Part shown: positions 60,006 through 64,000 of the stretch, in pieces
How the letters are laid out: each line of letters starts with the position of its first letter
Position numbering within the stretch: the first letter of the stretch is position 1
Assembly: GCF_010729305.1 (NCBI RefSeq)
Contig: NZ_AP022574.1
Coordinates: forward strand, 4,402,001-4,466,000
Reading direction: 5' to 3'
From: Mycolicibacterium psychrotolerans
Lineage (GTDB): Bacteria; Actinomycetota; Actinomycetes; Mycobacteriales; Mycobacteriaceae
Length of the DNA: 64,000 nt
Position numbers and translations under genes: made by a program
The notes under the pieces: model-generated
Told to the model about the DNA's origin: nothing
The model's input: only the letters and a program-made list of their open reading frames with translations
Database searches by the model: none

Positions 60006-60533
60006 TCAGGTCTCTCCTCCGGTTTGGCCCGCCAACTCCAGCTCACGTGGACTCGGTGGCGAGAACTCCACCTGGACAACGGCTTTGGCGATGCTGTCGA
60101 GATCGACATCACGCAGGGTGAACGCACCGCGGGCACCGTCTTTGACGACCACGGCGACAGTCGTACCGCGCAGTTCGCCCAGCCGGCCGGTCAGCGTAGA
60201 CCCGTCGCTCAGCGTCAGTTCCACGCGGCGGCCCTGGGCGCGGCGAAAGTGCTTGTCGGTGGTCAGCGGTCGGTCGACTCCCGGAGAGGTCACCTCGAGG
60301 ACGTAGGGCGCCGAATCGAGTTCGTCGAGAAGGGTCGAGGCGATCCGGGACAGTTCGGCGACGGCGTCGAGGTCAAGCCCGCCGTCGGCGTCGGCGACCA
60401 CTGTCACCCGCGGCGGCCGTGCTCCGGCGTCGACGACCACATCTTCGATGTCGTATCCGGCGCGCGCGAACTCCCCGTCGAGCAATTCGATCACCTGTCG
60501 TTGCGACGGTAATCCCGCAGACCGCTCCGCCAC
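60006..60533 (-). CDS. rimP: Ribosome maturation factor RimP
   Basis: 175 residues from the GTG at 60533, chosen because GAGGAG lies 6 bases upstream; a longer frame has no such site. Needed for 30S assembly. N-terminal domain with [14 protein letters not shown] and [14 protein letters not shown], family hallmark [12 protein letters not shown] near 85-96, then a C-terminal SH3-like domain. First gene of the operon leading to dinF. Confidence 0.95.
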   Translation of the reverse strand: MAERSAGLPSQRQVIELLDGEFARAGYDIEDVVVDAGARPPRVTVVADADGGLDLDAVAELSRIASTLLDELDSAPYVLEVTSPGVDRPLTTDKHFRRAQGRRVELTLSDGSTLTGRLGELRGTTVAVVVKDGARGAFTLRDVDLDSIAKAVVQVEFSPPSPRELELAGQTGGET

Positions 60534-60685
60534 GGTGAGCTCCTCGTCTTGAGTTGTCCTTCGAACTGGGTCGACCCGGGTCTCAACGATACGCCAGCGC
60601 CGCCGGGCCAAATAACGAAAAGCAGCGACCGCGGGGGGCGCACCACCGAAGTCGGCTCGAGGCCGGTGCGCCCGGCAATGGCAGG

Positions 60686-61216
60686 ATGTTGCACGTGCCG
60701 AGCCGACCGCCGACCGTCAGCCGCCGGGAGGTGCTCGTCGGAATGGCCGTCCTCGCGGCGACGGCGGCCACCGCGGCCGGGTGCGGGACCCCGCCGCCCC
60801 CGCCCGATCTCGACGACCTGACCACTGCGCTGGACCGGGCCCGCGCGGACGCCCGACTGGCCGGCGAGGCCGCCGCCACCGCGCGCGGGCCCGTCGCGCA
60901 GACACTCACCCAGGTCGCCGGTCAGCGGTCCGCGCACGCTGCGGCGCTGTCCGACGAGATCGTCCGGCTGACGGGCCGGCCCGCGCCCACGAGCAGCGTG
61001 TCCGTCACCACGTCGACCAGCGTTGCCGCGGGGGTACCGCCGGCGCCGGCGCCGACGTCCGACGACGTGATCGGTTCGCTGCGCGCCTCGGCCGACAGCG
61101 CAGCCCACGCTGCCGCGGCGCTGTCCGGTTACCGCGCCGGCTTGCTCGCCTCGATCGCCGCGTCCTGCACGGCCGCCTACACCGTGGCGCTGGCCTCCCG
61201 CGGCGGTGCACGATGA
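60686..61216 (+). CDS. Predicted lipoprotein (Rv2843-like)
   Basis: 176 residues from the ATG at 60686; a GTG at 60695 is an alternative. The N-terminus carries Arg-Arg followed by a hydrophobic stretch and a lipobox-like TAATAAGC, suggesting export (possibly Tat) and lipid attachment. The mature part is Ala-rich and helical with a Thr/Ser/Pro linker in the middle. It overlaps the ferritin-like gene by four bases, as in M. tuberculosis Rv2843-Rv2844. Divergent from rimP. Function unknown. Confidence 0.78.
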   Translation: MLHVPSRPPTVSRREVLVGMAVLAATAATAAGCGTPPPPPDLDDLTTALDRARADARLAGEAAATARGPVAQTLTQVAGQRSAHAAALSDEIVRLTGRPAPTSSVSVTTSTSVAAGVPPAPAPTSDDVIGSLRASADSAAHAAAALSGYRAGLLASIAASCTAAYTVALASRGGAR

Positions 61217-61683
61217 CCTCACCCGCACCCGACCCGACCACGCGTCCCGCCGATCCTGCCGCGGGCGCGCTGTTCGACGCCGTTGCCGGCGAGCACGCCA
61301 CCATCTACGGATACGGCCTGGTGTCAGCGCATTCCACGCCTGAGGACAACGACCTGGTCGCCGACACGATGGCCGAACACCGGTCCCGGCGCGAAGCCGC
61401 GATCGCCCTGCTCGAAGACGAGGGCGAAGCGGTGCCGTTGCCCGCCGCGGGCTACGCGATGCCGATGGAGGTCGACACCCCCACCCAGGCCGCCAAGCTC
61501 GCGGTCCGGATGGAGGAGGACACCGCCACCGCCTGGCGGGGGGTCGTCGAGCAGGCGACCGACGGGAAGGTCCGCGCCTTCGGGGTGGCGGCGATGCTCG
61601 AAACCGCGGTCACCGCAGCGCGGTGGCGGCGCGTCTTGGGCGAGACGCCGGTCACGGTCGCCTTCCCCGGCGGCGCGGAGTGA
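61213..61683 (+). CDS. DUF4439 ferritin-like domain protein
   Basis: 156 residues. Four-helix pattern with acidic/His positions (AVAGEHATIYGYGLV, MAEHRSRREAAIALL, RMEEDTATAWRGVVE) of the ferritin-like DUF4439 family. A di-iron site is plausible but not proven. Coupled through ATGA to the upstream lipoprotein. It converges on proS with a 3-base gap. Counterpart of Rv2844. Confidence 0.82.
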   Translation: MTSPAPDPTTRPADPAAGALFDAVAGEHATIYGYGLVSAHSTPEDNDLVADTMAEHRSRREAAIALLEDEGEAVPLPAAGYAMPMEVDTPTQAAKLAVRMEEDTATAWRGVVEQATDGKVRAFGVAAMLETAVTAARWRRVLGETPVTVAFPGGAE

Positions 61684-61686
61684 CGG

Positions 61687-63429
61687 TCAGCCGATCGCGG
61701 CCAGGATGTCGGTGGCCGCGGATCCGGCAGGCACGTCGCGCTTCTCGCCGCTGAACCGGTCCCGCAGTTCCACCACACCGTCGGCCCAGCCGCGGCCCAC
61801 GACGACGATCCACGGGACTCCGAGCAACTCGGCGTCCTTGAACTTGACCCCGGGCGAGGCCGACCGGTCATCGAGCAGCACGTCGACACCGAGGCGGTCC
61901 AGGTCCGCCGCGAGTTCGTTCGCACCGGCCCGCGCCTCGGTGTCCTTGTTGGCGATCACCACGTGCACGTCGAACGGCGACACCGCCGCCGGCCACCGCA
62001 GCCCGAGCTCGTCGTGCTGTTGCTCGGCAATCACCGCGACCAGCCGGGACACCCCGATGCCGTAGCTGCCCATGGTCAACCGCACCGGCTTGCCGTCCTC
62101 GCCGAGGACATCGGCGGTGAAGGCGTCGGCATATTTGCGGCCCAGCTGGAAGACGTGGCCGATCTCGATGCCGCGCGCCGCCACCAGCGGGCCCGCCCCG
62201 TCCGGCGAGGGATCGCCCTCCCGCACCTCGGCGGCCTCGATGGTGCCGTCCGGGGTGAAGTCGCGTCCCGCAACGAGGTCGACCACATGCTTGCCCACCT
62301 CGTCGGCACCGGTGATCCACGCCGTGCCGTCGACCACGCGCGGATCGACCAGATAGCGAACGCCGTTGGCCAGCAATCCCTTCGGCCCGATGTACCCCTT
62401 CTTCAGGAACGGGTACCTGGCGAAGTCGGCGTCGTCGAGCATCGCGTACTCCGCCGGCTCCAGCGCCGCGCCGAGTCGCTTGTCGTCGACCTCGCGATCG
62501 CCGGGCACCCCGACCGCCAGCAGTTCCCATTCCCCGCCGGGCGGACGGACCTTCAGCAGCACGTTCTTCAGCGTGTCGGCCGCGGTGACGGTGCGGCCCA
62601 GACCTGCGCCGTTGGCCCACTCGACCAGCGTCGCAATCGTCGGGGTGTCCCCGGTGTCGTAGACGACGGCCTCGGGCAGACCCTCGAACGGGATCGACTC
62701 GGGCACCGCGGTGATGACGGCCTCGACGTTGGCGGCGTAGCCGGATTCGACGCACCGGACGTAGGTGTCCTCACCGACCTCGCTCTCGGCCAGAAATTCT
62801 TCCGACGCGCTGCCGCCCATCGCCCCGGACACCGCGGACACGATCACGTAGCGCACCGCGAGCCGGGCGAAGATCCGCTGATAGGCCTCCCGATGCGCGT
62901 GGTAGGCCGTCTTGAGACCGTCGTCGTCGATGTCGAACGAGTAGGAGTCCTTCATCAGGAACTCCCGCCCGCGCAGGATGCCCGCACGCGGACGGGCCTC
63001 GTCGCGGTACTTGTTCTGGATCTGGAACAGGATCAGGGGAAAGTCCTTGTACGAGGAGTACTCCCCCTTGACGGTGAGAGTGAACATCTCCTCGTGCGTG
63101 GGCCCCAGCAGGTAGTCGTTGTCCCGCCGGTCCTGCAGCCGGAACAGCGTGTCGCCGTATTCGGTCCAGCGGTTGGTGGTCTCGTACGGCGCCCGCGGCA
63201 GGAGGGCGGGAAACAGGATCTCCTGTCCCCCGATCGCGGTCATCTCGTCGCGGACGATCCCCTCGATCTTGCGCAGCACCTTGAGCCCGAGGGGCAGCCA
63301 GCTGTACAGCCCGGGCCCGACGGGGCGGACGTATCCGGCGCGGATGAGCAGCTTGTGGCTGGCCACTTCGGCGTCGGCCGGATCGTCGCGCAAGGTGCGC
63401 AGGAACAGCTCAGACATGCGGGTGATCAC
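61687..63429 (-). CDS. proS: Prolyl-tRNA synthetase (bacterial type)
   Basis: 580 residues from the GTG at 63429 (MITRMSELF), the form that matches family length; the ATG at 63417 is an alternative. Class II synthetase motifs: motif 1 around [16 protein letters not shown], motif 2 [17 protein letters not shown], motif 3 [10 protein letters not shown]. An inserted editing (INS) domain occupies about 230-390. GPTHEE begins the catalytic loop region. Divergent neighbours are absent; efpA lies 23 bases upstream on the same strand. Confidence 0.97.
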   Translation of the reverse strand: MITRMSELFLRTLRDDPADAEVASHKLLIRAGYVRPVGPGLYSWLPLGLKVLRKIEGIVRDEMTAIGGQEILFPALLPRAPYETTNRWTEYGDTLFRLQDRRDNDYLLGPTHEEMFTLTVKGEYSSYKDFPLILFQIQNKYRDEARPRAGILRGREFLMKDSYSFDIDDDGLKTAYHAHREAYQRIFARLAVRYVIVSAVSGAMGGSASEEFLAESEVGEDTYVRCVESGYAANVEAVITAVPESIPFEGLPEAVVYDTGDTPTIATLVEWANGAGLGRTVTAADTLKNVLLKVRPPGGEWELLAVGVPGDREVDDKRLGAALEPAEYAMLDDADFARYPFLKKGYIGPKGLLANGVRYLVDPRVVDGTAWITGADEVGKHVVDLVAGRDFTPDGTIEAAEVREGDPSPDGAGPLVAARGIEIGHVFQLGRKYADAFTADVLGEDGKPVRLTMGSYGIGVSRLVAVIAEQQHDELGLRWPAAVSPFDVHVVIANKDTEARAGANELAADLDRLGVDVLLDDRSASPGVKFKDAELLGVPWIVVVGRGWADGVVELRDRFSGEKRDVPAGSAATDILAAIG

Positions 63430-63452
63430 AGCCGACCACCCTATGCGAGGTG

Positions 63453-64000
63453 TCACAGCTCGCCGGCCTCGACCGCCTCCCGGGTGTGCTGGGCCGCGGC
63501 GATGTCCCGGGCGGTGAATCCGATGAACAGCGCGGCGGCGCCGACGAACACCGACACACCCGCCACCCACAGCAGCGAGTAGGTGTAGCCGGCGTCCAGC
63601 GCGTCCAGTTGCGCGGACGTCATGTCCTTGACCGGTCCGGTGGTGCCGCCGAGGAACAGGGTGCGCGACGTCTGGACGGCCTGGATCACGACGAGGACCA
63701 CCGGGCCGCCGAGGTTCTGCACCATCAGCGTGATCGACGAGACCGGACCGATCTCCCGCGGCCCCACGTCGGCGACCGCGCACAGCGGCAGGATCACCGA
63801 GATCACGCCGATGCCGAAGCCGCCGACCACAAGAGGGGCGACCAGGTCCGGGAAGTACGGGATGCCGCGGTTGAGCGTGGAGCCGTAGAGCATCGCGCAC
63901 GGCACCAGCAGCCCGGCGCCGAGGATCAGCCACCGGGGTGCGACATGGGGCGCCAGCCGCGCCGCGACGATCGTGCCGGCACCCAGCGCCAGGGCGAACG
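63453..64000 (-). CDS. efpA: MFS efflux protein EfpA, 3' part
   Basis: About 182 C-terminal residues, cut by the window edge. Four to five hydrophobic helices (for example [54 protein letters not shown]) of a 14-helix QacA-type drug exporter. Position after proS matches Rv2846c. It ends 23 bases before the proS start. Confidence 0.85.
   Translation of the reverse strand, partial: FALALGAGTIVAARLAPHVAPRWLILGAGLLVPCAMLYGSTLNRGIPYFPDLVAPLVVGGFGIGVISVILPLCAVADVGPREIGPVSSITLMVQNLGGPVVLVVIQAVQTSRTLFLGGTTGPVKDMTSAQLDALDAGYTYSLLWVAGVSVFVGAAALFIGFTARDIAAAQHTREAVEAGEL

Overview
The window comes from a fast-growing mycobacterium (Mycolicibacterium type). The base composition is high GC. Gene order closely follows the Mycobacterium tuberculosis chromosome from rnj-dapA-thyX through dfrA/thyA, dapB, aldR-ald, pnp-rpsO-ribF, truB-pptT-pptH, dinF-nrnA-rbfA-infB-nusA-rimP and proS-efpA. 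Typical lineage markers are present: a 13E12-family HNH gene under a LexA box, DUF3558, a BlaS-like beta-lactamase beside ald, and many 4-base ATGA/GTGA gene overlaps. I name orthologues from memory of family sequences and gene order; no database was searched.

Layout. 1-4.5 kb: an unusual response regulator, then rnj-dapA-thyX on the minus strand. 4.5-9.9 kb: a scar made of two 5'-truncated genes, a membrane diguanylate cyclase, an AlkX/YcaQ-like glycosylase, a TetR regulator, an unknown protein, dfrA, and a thyA broken by a large internal rearrangement. 9.9-12.1 kb: a hydrolase, a CitE-like lyase and a membrane protein. 12.3-15.2 kb: a three-gene cassette around a Dyp-type peroxidase with a GC-poor end. 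15.4-19 kb: dapB operon, SOS-controlled HNH gene, small secreted protein.

19.0-34.7 kb is the main accessory system: a complete group 2a [NiFe] uptake hydrogenase island (Huc type, the enzyme class that oxidises atmospheric H2). It has structural genes hucS and hucL, a HucM-like scaffold, a maturation protease, and five poorly understood accessory genes: an 83-residue protein, a TPR protein, a NifU-Rieske fusion, an NHL propeller and a 277-residue unknown. It also has an AraC regulator preceded by a small upstream ORF, and hypFCDE divergent from hypAB. In M. tuberculosis this chromosomal interval (dapB to aldR) holds unrelated genes.

34.7-64 kb is mostly core: aldR/ald with a clear operator, blaS-pepR-pnp, a frameshifted methyltransferase between pnp and rpsO, ribF, an MntR-type repressor, pptH-pptT-truB, a perfect KstR-type operator between pptH and a DUF3558-hydrolase pair, a 66-bp inverted-repeat element, the dinF to rimP translation/transcription operon, and proS with the 3' part of efpA.

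Taken together, thymidylate synthesis here must rest on ThyX, H2 oxidation is encoded as a self-contained module, and several control sites (LexA, AldR, KstR types) can be read directly. No tRNA, rRNA, CRISPR array or insertion sequence was recognised.
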